Assembly: GCA_023420715.1 (NCBI GenBank)
Contig: JAEZVR010000137.1
Location: forward strand, 1 to 13,826
Direction: 5' to 3'
Length of the DNA stretch: 13,826 bases
Source of the DNA: Bacillota bacterium
GTDB lineage: Bacteria > Bacillota > Clostridia > Saccharofermentanales > Fastidiosipilaceae
Shown: positions 1 to 7,611 of the stretch, piece after piece
Layout of the letters: the number at the start of each line of letters is the position of its first letter
How positions within the stretch are numbered: position 1 is the first letter of the stretch
Program-made: the position numbers and the translations under genes
The notes under the pieces: model-generated
Seen by the model: the letters and a program-made list of their open reading frames with translations, nothing else
Database searches by the model: none
What the model was told of the DNA's origin: nothing

Positions 1-554
1 CGCTTATACTGACCAAACAAGTATCCGATTTCGCGCGCACCGACACCGATATCACCAGCAGGACCGTCCGTAAACTGACCAATATGACGATACAACTCTG
101 TCATGAAGCTCTGACAAAAACGCATGACTTCGCCATCACTCTTGCCCTTAGGGTCAAAATCAGATCCACCTTTTGCGCCACAAATGGGTAAACCTGTTAA
201 CGCATTTTTGAAGCATTGTTCAAAAGCGAGGAATTTTAAGATAGACAAGTTCACGCTTGGATGAAAACGCAAGCCACCTTTATAAATACCAATTGATGAA
301 TTGAATTGAATCCGGTAGCCGCGGTTGACCTGTACCTGACCGGCGTCATCCACCCAAGGTACTCTAAACATGATGATGCGCTCAGGTTCAATAAAACGCT
401 CCATCAACCCAGCCTTTTCCAGTGAAGGATCTTGATCAAACACAGGTTGCAGGGATTCAAAGACTTCTTGCACAGCCTGTAAAAACTCTGGTTGATGTTT
501 GTCTTTTTCGGCAATTTCCTCATAAATTCTCTTGAGATAACAATTCGTCAACAT
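1..554 (-). CDS. gdhA: NADP-type glutamate dehydrogenase, N-terminal part (cut by window edge)
   Basis: Glutamate dehydrogenase catalyses the reversible reductive amination of 2-oxoglutarate to glutamate in the cytoplasm. The 184 residues present cover the start and most of the dimerisation/substrate domain; the family is about 445 residues, so the 3' part lies outside the window. Visible family motifs are YKGGLRFHPSVN (residues 91-102), GAKGGSDFDPKGKSD (126-140, with the expected catalytic lysine at K128) and PAGDIGVG (165-172). These are typical of the hexameric NADP-type GdhA enzymes, although cofactor preference cannot be read from this half. The ATG at 552-554 is preceded by an AAAGGAG ribosome binding site about 5 bases upstream. 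The gene is separated from the hydrolase gene by 255 AT-rich bases that carry candidate promoters, so it is probably its own transcription unit. The identity is secure. Confidence 0.94.
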   Translation of the reverse strand, partial: MLTNCYLKRIYEEIAEKDKHQPEFLQAVQEVFESLQPVFDQDPSLEKAGLMERFIEPERIIMFRVPWVDDAGQVQVNRGYRIQFNSSIGIYKGGLRFHPSVNLSILKFLAFEQCFKNALTGLPICGAKGGSDFDPKGKSDGEVMRFCQSFMTELYRHIGQFTDGPAGDIGVGAREIGYLFGQYK

Positions 555-584
555 AGGCGCTCCTTTCAGCCAAAACGTTTTTTT

Positions 585-612
585 ATTTTATCAAATTTTG
601 CAATATGATCAA
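585..612 (-). promoter_or_regulatory. Candidate sigma-A promoter for gdhA
   Basis: Read on the minus strand, a TTGATC -35 box (607-612) and a TAAAAT -10 box (585-590) are 16 bases apart, giving a leader of roughly 25 bases before the gdhA start. An alternative further upstream is TTGATA (657-662) with a perfect TATAAT (636-641), but its spacing is only 15 bases. The whole 555-809 gap is AT-rich, so chance matches are likely. No terminator is clear in it. Confidence 0.4.
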
Positions 613-809
613 TCAATTATTGCGTTTTTTAGGGAATTATATCCTGTTTAGGGCTATATCAATTTCGAATTGCAATGATCAGATTTCATAATTTCATTTA
701 ATTTATTTGTTTATTTTGCTAAATCGATATCATTTCAACCCTGTTATCTGCGATAAATTGCGCCATTTGAGATTGTGCCATCACTTTGCCATTGCTTTTT
801 CAACGAAGT

Positions 810-1556
810 TTAAACAATGGGCACCGCTTGGGTGTCGCCAGCTTCAAGCATTAAAATCGGCCAATCCGGATAACGCGCTTTGAGCTTTTGCGGCATGCTC
901 GGATCACCAAAGTGGTGCATGGTGCAAATGGCTTCAACTGAAATCTGCTCTGTAAAAGATACCACCCCATCGAAGGCATGATCTGCTAAGCGAGCATCTA
1001 GCGGCAACATGGCCAACGCAAGGCTTCGTCCTGCCACAACCTCTTGGATCGCCTGCAGACTCGTTGCATACCGTCTCATGAGCTCGATTTCCGAGCCATC
1101 TGACCAATACCAGGCATTCAGATCACCGGCGTGATACACGAGCCCTTCTGCAGTGTCCAACAAAAATGCAACCCCTTCATCATTTGATTCAAAGGTTTGC
1201 AGACCGTGGATCGAAGCAAAGGGCCAATCCGTTAAGGCCAGATGTTCATTTGCACCAATCCCTTTAACCCGCTCTGGTATAACCCATTCCGGCAAGCTTT
1301 TAACGCGTCTCAAGGTATCTGCCTCTATAACATAATAGACCTGCAACTTTGATCTTTGAGCTGCCAACCAAATATCCGGATTATAGTGATCTGCATGCCA
1401 ATGGCTCACCAAAAACAGAACTGGACGTCCAGCCGATTCTGCCGCATCCAACAGCGGTTTAAGTCGCTGTTTTGGATCTTCATAAAAATCGAAAACCACA
1501 TCACAATCTGAAAACTGCACATAAAAACCACTATGTCCCAAAAACGTTAAATACAT
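810..1556 (-). CDS. Metallo-beta-lactamase-fold hydrolase
   Basis: A 248-residue soluble protein of the metallo-beta-lactamase superfamily. The zinc-binding HxHxDH motif is intact at residues 52-57 (SHWHADH). A YHAGDLN segment at 141-147 supplies the later metal-bridging aspartate (D145), and MHHFGD at 213-218 places a histidine near the end of the fold. The fold starts at residue 1 (MYLTFLGHSGF), so there is no signal peptide and the protein should be cytoplasmic. The substrate cannot be read from the sequence; related proteins include UlaG-like and many uncharacterised hydrolases. A GGAG ribosome binding site (1562-1565) sits 5 bases before the ATG. Only 14 bases separate this gene from the upstream DUF1275 gene, so the two are probably co-transcribed. 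Confidence 0.86.
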   Translation of the reverse strand: MYLTFLGHSGFYVQFSDCDVVFDFYEDPKQRLKPLLDAAESAGRPVLFLVSHWHADHYNPDIWLAAQRSKLQVYYVIEADTLRRVKSLPEWVIPERVKGIGANEHLALTDWPFASIHGLQTFESNDEGVAFLLDTAEGLVYHAGDLNAWYWSDGSEIELMRRYATSLQAIQEVVAGRSLALAMLPLDARLADHAFDGVVSFTEQISVEAICTMHHFGDPSMPQKLKARYPDWPILMLEAGDTQAVPIV

Positions 1557-1570
1557 ACGATCTCCATTTC

Positions 1571-2290
1571 CTAAATAACGGATCCAGTCGGTTTTGAACG
1601 AATAAACATCAGAGCAAATGCAATGGCTAAGGCGATCGGAGAGCCCAAAATCGCGAACAGCCCAATCTGCTGAATCAGGGCATCACCTAAAACTGCCCCT
1701 AAAGCAAAACTGATGATCACCCCAAAATAATAACCGGATTTTTTGAATAAACCGTTATCTTGATTCAAAAATCCACCAATCAATGCCTCTGTGCCACTGC
1801 GCAAATTACCAATACACATGGTACTGGCAAATCCATAGCCTTTGACTGTTTTAAAGGTTTGGATCTGCATCGCGCAAGCCAGAGAAACAAGGGCATTTGC
1901 CCAAAGATTGGCTTGAACAGGCAGACAGGCAACCACAGACAGCAGGATCATTTCAATCAGCAAAACGCCTTGCCGCCAATGCCAGTGCGTCATATTTTTC
2001 ATAAAATGCCGCAAAAGAACCGCCAATGCCACACCAACTGCAAAAAAACACAAGGGGACCAAATAATACAAGACACGCTGCCAATCTTGCTTATACAAGG
2101 ATACGCTCAACAGGACGATATTGCCTGTTTGAGCATTAGCAAATACATGACCACGTGCCACGTAAGTATAGGCGTCTTGCAGCCCCCCTGAAAGGCTCAG
2201 GAAAAATATGGTGATAAAGGCCTCAGACATCTGTGGACCTTGCTCTGAGGAATATCGCAATGAGGATGAACCAGATTGATTGCCTACCAT
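1571..2290 (-). CDS. DUF1275 (YoaK-type) membrane protein
   Basis: A 239-residue hydrophobic protein with the hallmarks of the DUF1275/YoaK family: SGGLQDAYTY near the N-terminus (34-43), then GHVFANAQTGNIV (47-59), and later GNLRSG (161-166) in front of the second half. About six membrane segments are evident, so it is an integral inner-membrane protein. Family function is unknown; transport has been suggested but not shown. The first ATG (2288-2290) has an AAGAAGGG site about 8 bases upstream. A second ATG at 2228-2230 (MSEAF) also has an AAGG nearby and would begin closer to the usual family start, so the true N-terminus is uncertain by 20 residues. A strong terminator lies just upstream, and the metallo-hydrolase gene follows 14 bases downstream. 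Confidence 0.86.
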   Translation of the reverse strand: MVGNQSGSSSLRYSSEQGPQMSEAFITIFFLSLSGGLQDAYTYVARGHVFANAQTGNIVLLSVSLYKQDWQRVLYYLVPLCFFAVGVALAVLLRHFMKNMTHWHWRQGVLLIEMILLSVVACLPVQANLWANALVSLACAMQIQTFKTVKGYGFASTMCIGNLRSGTEALIGGFLNQDNGLFKKSGYYFGVIISFALGAVLGDALIQQIGLFAILGSPIALAIAFALMFIRSKPTGSVI

Positions 2291-2321
2291 ATTAAAAACC
2301 CTTCTTCAATTCATCTGCATT

Positions 2322-2352
2322 AAAAAATGCAGCAACTGAGTTGCTGCATTTT
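2322..2352 (-). terminator. Rho-independent terminator after the Pro/Gln-rich membrane protein gene
   Basis: A near-perfect inverted repeat (arms 2324-2336 and 2340-2352, AAAATGCAGCAAC and its complement, 3-base loop). On the minus strand it is followed by a run of six Ts (2322-2327, partly overlapping the arm). It lies 20 bases past the stop of the 2372-3172 gene and ends about 31 bases before the DUF1275 start. Confidence 0.86.
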
Positions 2353-2370
2353 AAAATTGCGATCAAACGA

Positions 2371-2397
2371 ATTATATGCAAAAGAACGCGGATACAA
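2371..2397 (-). promoter_or_regulatory. Weak candidate promoter upstream of the DUF1275 gene
   Basis: A perfect TATAAT (2371-2376, minus strand) overlaps the stop of the preceding gene. The best -35-like element is TTGTAT (2392-2397), with a short 15-base spacer. If used, its transcript would begin upstream of the terminator hairpin at 2322-2352 and carry it in its leader. The DUF1275-hydrolase pair needs some promoter beyond the preceding terminator, and nothing better is visible in the 31 bases after it. Confidence 0.22.
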
Positions 2398-3172
2398 AAG
2401 CATAGGCAAAGATGTACCAGTGGAAACCCTTGACTTGATTAATATGATCTCCCCGCGTGGCATACCGCAACAATGCCACATGAATCAGCCAGCCGACCAG
2501 TAGAACGGCCGAATTCAAAAATGGCGCCAGGCGTAGGAAAATCGCCAAAATCTGAGCCAAAGCCATCGGGAGTATTGTTGCCACACTCACCGAAAAAATC
2601 TGAACACCATTTAACTGACTGCCTTTAACCCCTTTGAAGAGTAAATACAACAAATAGGGTAAGGCAAACAAGATGAGGTTTTTAAGCAGGGCTAAAAGAT
2701 AAGATGAAATAATGGAAAAAACAGAGAAATCAAAAAAGAATCCTCGCCAAAACAACAATGGCATACGGCCAAAAGAACCGAATAACAAAGCAAAGACAAC
2801 TAAGATAATGCCCGTCCAAATGTTGATATTGGTCTTGGCTTGATCGATCATTTTAAACGGAGAGGACGAAAAAAAGCCTTTTATCCATTGACCAAGAACC
2901 ACAAAGCCCTGTCCAAATTGATGCGGCGATGGTGGAATGGGTGCCGAATAATAACCCATGGGCGGCATATTTGGCGTGCGCAACTGATTTGGTTGCTCAG
3001 ACTGAGGGGCTGTGCCATTGATCGGAGGTGGCGTCATTGGTTGACCCTGTTCCACCTGCTGAACAGGCTGTGGTGTTGTGGCAGCGCCATTTTGAGGCTG
3101 AGTTGGGATTGGTCCTGGAGCCGCGTTATCATTCGGTGCATTGAATGGACTGTTTGGTTCAGTAGACATCAT
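2372..3172 (-). CDS. Multi-pass membrane protein with Pro/Gln-rich N-terminal region
   Basis: I do not recognise a named family with confidence. The first 90 or so residues are low-complexity and rich in Pro, Gln, Asn and Thr, probably disordered and cytoplasmic. The remainder is hydrophobic, with about five membrane segments (roughly residues 117-135, 153-179, 193-213, 220-236 and 250-265). The layout recalls Yip1-domain membrane proteins that have a disordered N-terminal tail, but this is only a resemblance. The start is set by the ribosome binding site: GGAGG at 3180-3184 lies 7 bases before the ATG at 3170-3172. The upstream in-frame ATG at 3176-3178 is only 1 base away from it and is unlikely to be used; another ATG at 3167-3169 is possible. 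The gene follows cbiK by 20 bases and is followed by a strong terminator, so the two probably form one transcription unit. Confidence 0.8.
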   Translation of the reverse strand: MMSTEPNSPFNAPNDNAAPGPIPTQPQNGAATTPQPVQQVEQGQPMTPPPINGTAPQSEQPNQLRTPNMPPMGYYSAPIPPSPHQFGQGFVVLGQWIKGFFSSSPFKMIDQAKTNINIWTGIILVVFALLFGSFGRMPLLFWRGFFFDFSVFSIISSYLLALLKNLILFALPYLLYLLFKGVKGSQLNGVQIFSVSVATILPMALAQILAIFLRLAPFLNSAVLLVGWLIHVALLRYATRGDHINQVKGFHWYIFAYAFVSAFFCI

Positions 3173-3179
3173 GTTCATT

Positions 3180-3184
3180 CCTCC
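3180..3184 (-). promoter_or_regulatory. Ribosome binding site that decides the start of the 2372-3172 gene
   Basis: GGAGG on the minus strand. Spacing is 1 base to the first in-frame ATG, 7 to the third codon (ATG) and 10 to the fourth codon (ATG). The 7-base spacing favours the third codon as initiator. Confidence 0.7.
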
Positions 3185-3192
3185 ATCAAGTC

Positions 3193-4038
3193 TTAAAGCT
3201 GTATTCCATTATAGCAAAAATCCACCTGTCCACGACACAAGCGCTGATAAGCCTCTTCGACATGTTGTAAATATAAATCGATGACTTCTGCACATTCGCC
3301 TAGACCGATGATATGGGGTACAATCCGATACCCTTCCCGTTTAAACTGATTTGCCCAACTATCTGAATCCGCCACCATATCCGATTGAACATGTTCACCA
3401 GCCACAAACATCAAGGGCACCAAATGCACCGTGTTAATCTGTTTGTATTTTTTTAACCCGATTTTGACATCATCAAGACTCGGATATCCCTCGATCGTAC
3501 CAGTGAAGATATGCGACCAACCCTTGCGCAGACATTCATAATTTAAAGCAGGATAGCTGGCGTTCATTTGATGTGCTGACCCATGACCAACCAAGACGAT
3601 AGCCTCATTCGGCGAGCATGAATACCGTCGATAAATTGCCGTAGCAAGCACTTCATAATCGGATGGTTTAAACAAAAGCGGATGCGCCACCACAACCGTC
3701 ATGTTCGGCGCCATGACACGATTGATCACCGCTTGAATTTGCTGCAATAATTTATGATATTCCTCACCGGCGATGATATGGGTGGGTACGACAACCACCT
3801 GATGAATGCCTTCAGATCGGTATGCTTCGAGGGCTTCCTGCGCATTGGGAATGGGCGACACCCCCTTTTGCCGATTGACCTTTTGACGAATGATTTCGCT
3901 GGTAAAGGCCGTCTTAACTCGGCAGTTGGGATAGCGCGCCTGAACGATCTGTTCAAAGGCGTCAATCGTTTTTTGACGCACCTCAGCCAAAGAACAACCA
4001 AAACTCACGAGTAAAATGCCAATATCTGTTGTTGCCAT
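3193..4038 (-). CDS. cbiK: Sirohydrochlorin cobaltochelatase
   Basis: CbiK inserts Co2+ into sirohydrochlorin in the anaerobic (early cobalt) branch of cobalamin synthesis. The 281-residue protein has the family's two-lobed chelatase pattern: GILLVSFGCS at the N-terminus, PTHIIAGEEYHK (85-96), the GHGSAH segment with a probable metal-binding histidine (near H152), and VPLMFVAGEH (207-216), whose last histidine matches the second conserved active-site position. No signal peptide is present, so it should be cytoplasmic, unlike the periplasmic CbiK form known from Desulfovibrio. A GGAG (4045-4048) is 6 bases before the ATG at 4036-4038; an ATG one codon upstream and a TTG at 4048-4050 are worse spaced. 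No other cobalamin gene and no B12 riboswitch are visible. A terminator hairpin lies directly upstream. Confidence 0.91.
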   Translation of the reverse strand: MATTDIGILLVSFGCSLAEVRQKTIDAFEQIVQARYPNCRVKTAFTSEIIRQKVNRQKGVSPIPNAQEALEAYRSEGIHQVVVVPTHIIAGEEYHKLLQQIQAVINRVMAPNMTVVVAHPLLFKPSDYEVLATAIYRRYSCSPNEAIVLVGHGSAHQMNASYPALNYECLRKGWSHIFTGTIEGYPSLDDVKIGLKKYKQINTVHLVPLMFVAGEHVQSDMVADSDSWANQFKREGYRIVPHIIGLGECAEVIDLYLQHVEEAYQRLCRGQVDFCYNGIQL

Positions 4039-4052
4039 CATCTTCTCCAATC

Positions 4053-4086
4053 AAAAAAAACCACCTGTATGCACAGGTGGGTTTTT
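4053..4086 (-). terminator. Rho-independent terminator after the aspartate aminotransferase gene
   Basis: An 8-bp perfect stem (CCACCTGT at 4061-4068 and its complement at 4073-4080, 4-base loop) is flanked by A and T runs. On the minus strand the stem is followed by eight Ts (4053-4060). It lies 22 bases past the stop of the aminotransferase gene and about 14 bases before the cbiK start. The T run therefore nearly abuts the cbiK ribosome binding site. Confidence 0.88.
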
Positions 4087-4108
4087 GTATATAAGCGACG
4101 ATTGCCGT

Positions 4109-5389
4109 TTATTCAGCCTGTTCCAATGCCGCCATTTTAACACAAACACAGAAAATCTGAATGGCCTTTTCTAGCTCCGATACGGGTGGATATGAAGGCG
4201 CAATGCGAATATTCGAATCCAAGGGATCCTTTTGATACGGGAAAGCTGCACCAGCTCCGGTTAAGGTGACCCCTGCAGCTTGACAAAGGGCGACCACGCG
4301 TTTTGCCAAACCCGGTTTTAGATGAACGGAAATAAAATACCCGCCCTGAGGCACATGCCAAGTCGCTAAATCCCAATCTTTTAATTCACGTTCTAAGTAT
4401 GAAACAACCAAATCAAACTTCGGTTTAAGAATCTCGGTATGTTCAGCCATCAACTGCGCTAATCCGCCTGCCGCTTCGATTAATTGCACCGTCTGCAACT
4501 GATTGAGCTTATCTGGTCCAATGGTTTGAAATTGATCATGACTCAAGTACCATTCAAGATTCTCTTTTGAAGATGCCAAACCTGCCACACCTGCTCCCGC
4601 ATAGGTGATTTTTGATGTTGACACAAAGACAAAGGCGCGATCTTTATGGCCGTATTGTTCACATAATGCGAGAATATTTGGCAATTCGGCCTGTTCTGTT
4701 GGGTCGGTAGATAAATGATGCACACCATAGGCATTATCCCAAAGGATGACAAAATCCTCACAGGCCTCCATCTTGGCCAATCGTTCACAGACCTCTTGAG
4801 AATAGACATATCCGTCTGGATTGCTATATTTGGGTACACACCAAATTCCTTTAATATCCTCATCTTGGGCACAAAGGGCTTCAACCCGATCCATGTCTGG
4901 GCCATCTGCTGTCATCGGTACGGGGATGAGTTCAAATCCTTGATGTGCAGTCAAGGCAAAATGACGATCATAACCTGGCGAGGGGCAAAGGAATTTACGA
5001 CGTTTATTAAAAAGCCAGGGCTGTTGACTGTCTGATCGCCCATAGATCAGGGCAAAAGATAAAACCTGAGCCATCAGCGACAAACTTGAATTGCCCAAGG
5101 CTAAAACTTGGTCTGGCTTGACATCCAGCATATTCGCAAAGATTGCACGCATTTGCGGCAAGCCACTTAATCCACCATAATTTCGGACATCTGTACCTTC
5201 TGCATCATAAAAACAATCGTTAGAAACACCGCGCTGGTCATAACGACTGACACGATCGAGTTGCTCCGTCGAAGGTTTCCCCCGAGCCATATTAAGTGCT
5301 AATTTCTGGGCCTGAAAATCTGCATATGTTGCTCGAAGTGCTTCAAGTGTTTGTGCGCGCTCCTGCACTGTCATCTGATCGATCGACAT
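4109..5389 (-). CDS. Aspartate aminotransferase, class Igamma type (PLP-dependent)
   Basis: This enzyme would interconvert aspartate and 2-oxoglutarate with oxaloacetate and glutamate, linking to the glutamate made by GDH. The 426 residues match the length of the PF12897 group (for example the Corynebacterium AspT type). Visible features are LNMARGKPS near residue 32, RNYGGLSGLPQMR (69-81), GNSSLSLM (98-105), the WDNAYGVHH segment that supplies the aspartate pairing with the PLP pyridine nitrogen, the SxSK motif with the Schiff-base lysine (FVFVSTSKITYAG), and NIRIAPSYP near the C-terminus with the substrate-carboxylate arginine. A strong AAGGAGG site precedes the ATG. The gene has its own promoter and terminator and appears monocistronic. 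Substrate specificity is inferred from family; a broader aminotransferase is possible. Confidence 0.88.
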   Translation of the reverse strand: MSIDQMTVQERAQTLEALRATYADFQAQKLALNMARGKPSTEQLDRVSRYDQRGVSNDCFYDAEGTDVRNYGGLSGLPQMRAIFANMLDVKPDQVLALGNSSLSLMAQVLSFALIYGRSDSQQPWLFNKRRKFLCPSPGYDRHFALTAHQGFELIPVPMTADGPDMDRVEALCAQDEDIKGIWCVPKYSNPDGYVYSQEVCERLAKMEACEDFVILWDNAYGVHHLSTDPTEQAELPNILALCEQYGHKDRAFVFVSTSKITYAGAGVAGLASSKENLEWYLSHDQFQTIGPDKLNQLQTVQLIEAAGGLAQLMAEHTEILKPKFDLVVSYLERELKDWDLATWHVPQGGYFISVHLKPGLAKRVVALCQAAGVTLTGAGAAFPYQKDPLDSNIRIAPSYPPVSELEKAIQIFCVCVKMAALEQAE

Positions 5390-5416
5390 ATTCCCCTCCT
5401 TTAAATAATGTGCTTT

Positions 5417-5445
5417 ATTATGCTAAATCGAAAATAAAAATGCAA
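5417..5445 (-). promoter_or_regulatory. Sigma-A-type promoter for the aspartate aminotransferase gene
   Basis: On the minus strand TTGCAT (5440-5445) and CATAAT (5417-5422) are separated by exactly 17 bases of T-rich sequence, and the -10 lies 27 bases before the start codon. The remainder of the 5390-5653 gap holds the terminator of the preceding gene and otherwise shows nothing clear. Confidence 0.6.
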
Positions 5446-5591
5446 GCTTATGAGTGTGATATTTCATAAAATATTATTTTGAAATCTTAAATTGGATTTA
5501 TCAATATATTTTTGCAGGTTTATTATGGATTATATCCATCTCATGTCGTTTTTACACAGAATAGACCAGGGCATCTCTCATCCGATAAAAC

Positions 5592-5623
5592 AAAAATTGC
5601 GCCAAACAACCGTTTGACGCAAT
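5592..5623 (-). terminator. Rho-independent terminator after the PGK-TPI gene
   Basis: Arms at 5596-5607 and 5612-5623 form a 12-bp stem with a 4-base loop. The single mismatch on the plus strand becomes a U-G wobble in minus-strand RNA, which supports this direction. Five Ts (5592-5596, one shared with the stem) followed by G and four more Ts come next on the minus strand. It lies about 30 bases past the stop codon. Confidence 0.82.
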
Positions 5624-5653
5624 TGATCGTTTACGGCAAAAAGCAAGTCCGTT

Positions 5654-7603
5654 TTATGCCTGATAGGTGTTACAAATGACCGCAAAATCATCGACCTTAA
5701 GCGATGCACCCCCAACCAGGCCGCCATCGATATTTGGCATACCGAAGAGACCCGCCACGTTTTTGGCGTTGACCGAGCCACCATATTGAATCCGCATCGC
5801 TTCGGCTGCTTCTGCACCATAAAGCTCTGCAATGACACCGCGAACAAAGGCGCAAATTTCTTCTGCCTGATCGTCAGTGGCCGTCACACCAGTGCCGATT
5901 GCCCAAATGGGTTCATAGGCAATCGTAATTAAATAGAGCTTTTCTGCAGGCACATCTTTTAATGCCCCAATAATTTGAGATTTAATAAAGTCAAAATGAA
6001 CGCCTTCTTCGCGTTGCTGCAAGCTTTCTCCGCAACAGACGATGGGACGCACACCCCATTTTAAGAGTGCATGAACCTTGCGGTTAACAGTTTCGTCCGT
6101 CTCTGCAAAATATTCACGGCGTTCACTATGCCCAATAATGCAATAAGGAACACCTAGATAAGCCAGCATTTTGGCACTCACTTCACCTGTATAGGCCCCT
6201 TTATCCTCAAAATGGCAATTTTCTGCCGCAACTTTGATATTGGTATAAGCCGTCGCTTTGAGCGCAGCTTCCAGTGCGGTGAAGGGAACACCAACCGCCA
6301 CAGTTGCATCTGCATCTTTAACCGCTGGAATCAGCTGTTGCAAGAACTGTGTTGCCTCTTGCGGCAAGCCTTGATTCATCTTCCAGTTACCTGCTGCAAA
6401 AATACGTCTTGGCGCTTTATCCAAGAGGCAGTCTACCCCTGGCAAGACCTTGCCTTCCAAAAACTCGAGAGAAGCCCCGCCGCCGGTAGAAATATGAGAG
6501 ACTTGATCTGCAAATCCCAATACTTCAACAGCCGCCGCCGAATCGCCACCGCCAATGATCGAAACGCCCTGGTTTTCTGCAACCGCCCGAGCAACTTCTC
6601 TGGTGCCGCCTGCAAACGCTTCAAATTCAAAAACACCCATCGGACCATTCCAAACGACCGTACCGGCTTTAGCAACGGCTGCTTTAAAGCAGGCTTCTGT
6701 CTCTGGTCCAATATCCAATCCCATTTTATTGTCTGGAATGGTTTTGACCACTTCTGCCTTTTCGTCTGCACTAAAAGCAGCGGCGCAACGTGTATCCACG
6801 GGGAGCAACAATTCAACCCCTTTTGCTTGTGCCTTATCTAACAAAGCCTTAGCCAAGTCGATCTTATCTTCTTCCAGCAAAGAAGAACCAACCGATTCGC
6901 CTTTTGCCTTTAAGAAGGTATAGGCCATACCGCCACCGATAATCAGGGTATCGACCTTTTCGATTAAGTTTTCAATGACGCCAATTTTGTCCGAAACTTT
7001 TGCACCACCCAAAATAGCCACAAAAGGACGCTTTGGATTTTGCAAGGCTGTCCCCATCACATCCATTTCTTTTTCGATGAGAAAGCCCATGACCCCGGGT
7101 AAATAATTGGCAACACCTGCAGTCGAAGCATGGGCACGATGAGCCGTACCAAAAGCATCATTGACATAAACATCCGCCAGAGAAGCCAACTCAGCGGCAA
7201 AGGCCGGATCATTTTTGGTTTCTTCTTTATGGAAACGAATATTTTCTAAAATTAAGATTTCGCCCGACTGTAAAGCGTCAGCCTTGGCTTTGGCATCTTC
7301 ACCGATAACATCTGCTGCAAGCGTGACGGGTTTTCCAATCAACTGAGCCAAACGATCTGCCGCTGGCTTTAAAGATAAACTCGCATCTGGACCGTTCTTA
7401 GGACGTCCCAAATGAGCGGTCAAAATCACTTTTGCGCCCTGGTCCACCAAATACTGAATGGTCGGCAAAGCACCACGAATCCGCTTATCATCCGTAATTT
7501 CGCCCGTTTTTTTGTCGCGGGGCACATTGAAATCGACACGGACCAATACACGTTTTCCTTTAACATCGATGTCTTTTACTGTTTTTTTGAGCATCCAAGC
7601 CAT
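5654..7603 (-). CDS. pgk/tpi: Bifunctional phosphoglycerate kinase / triosephosphate isomerase fusion
   Basis: One uninterrupted 649-residue reading frame carries two glycolytic enzymes. The first ~395 residues are phosphoglycerate kinase: RVDFNVP (22-28), HLGRP, ENIRFHKEE, GGAKVSDK (199-206), and GGGDSAAA near 351-358 in the nucleotide-binding lobe. Triosephosphate isomerase follows almost without a linker, starting at RRIFAAGNWKMN. Its catalytic residues are all present: the lysine of NWK (K408), the histidine of IIGHSERR (H492), the glutamate of AYEPIWAIGTG (E564), and the closing YGGSVN and GGLVGGASL phosphate-binding motifs. No ATG or ribosome binding site is seen at the junction, so a separately made TPI is not indicated. 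Such a fusion is known from Thermotoga maritima. The start is taken at the ATG 8 bases after AGGAG (7612-7616); an ATG two codons upstream is only 2 bases from it. The gene appears monocistronic. Confidence 0.96.
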   Translation of the reverse strand: MAWMLKKTVKDIDVKGKRVLVRVDFNVPRDKKTGEITDDKRIRGALPTIQYLVDQGAKVILTAHLGRPKNGPDASLSLKPAADRLAQLIGKPVTLAADVIGEDAKAKADALQSGEILILENIRFHKEETKNDPAFAAELASLADVYVNDAFGTAHRAHASTAGVANYLPGVMGFLIEKEMDVMGTALQNPKRPFVAILGGAKVSDKIGVIENLIEKVDTLIIGGGMAYTFLKAKGESVGSSLLEEDKIDLAKALLDKAQAKGVELLLPVDTRCAAAFSADEKAEVVKTIPDNKMGLDIGPETEACFKAAVAKAGTVVWNGPMGVFEFEAFAGGTREVARAVAENQGVSIIGGGDSAAAVEVLGFADQVSHISTGGGASLEFLEGKVLPGVDCLLDKAPRRIFAAGNWKMNQGLPQEATQFLQQLIPAVKDADATVAVGVPFTALEAALKATAYTNIKVAAENCHFEDKGAYTGEVSAKMLAYLGVPYCIIGHSERREYFAETDETVNRKVHALLKWGVRPIVCCGESLQQREEGVHFDFIKSQIIGALKDVPAEKLYLITIAYEPIWAIGTGVTATDDQAEEICAFVRGVIAELYGAEAAEAMRIQYGGSVNAKNVAGLFGMPNIDGGLVGGASLKVDDFAVICNTYQA

Positions 7604-7611
7604 GGACATTT

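Noticed and set aside
600..630. Plus-strand hairpin (GCAATA and its complement, 12-base loop) followed by six Ts, resembling a terminator.
   Set aside because: The stem is short and AT-rich and no plus-strand gene lies upstream; it sits inside the gdhA promoter region and is likely chance in AT-rich DNA.
4039..4108. Possible cobalamin riboswitch upstream of cbiK.
   Set aside because: The gap is only 70 bases and contains just one terminator hairpin; a B12 riboswitch aptamer is much longer.
5525..5539. Small inverted repeat ATGGAT-TAT-ATCCAT in the gap between the aminotransferase and PGK-TPI genes.
   Set aside because: Six-base arms in AT-rich DNA about 100 bases upstream of the promoter; too short and isolated to call an operator.
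6380..6420. Possible internal start that would make TPI separately from the fusion gene.
   Set aside because: No ATG, GTG or TTG with a purine-rich site is seen at the PGK/TPI junction; the frame runs straight through.
6212..6923. Open plus-strand frames of 209 and 122 codons opposite the PGK-TPI gene.
   Set aside because: They are antisense shadows of a highly conserved coding region, with unconvincing protein composition and no ribosome binding site.
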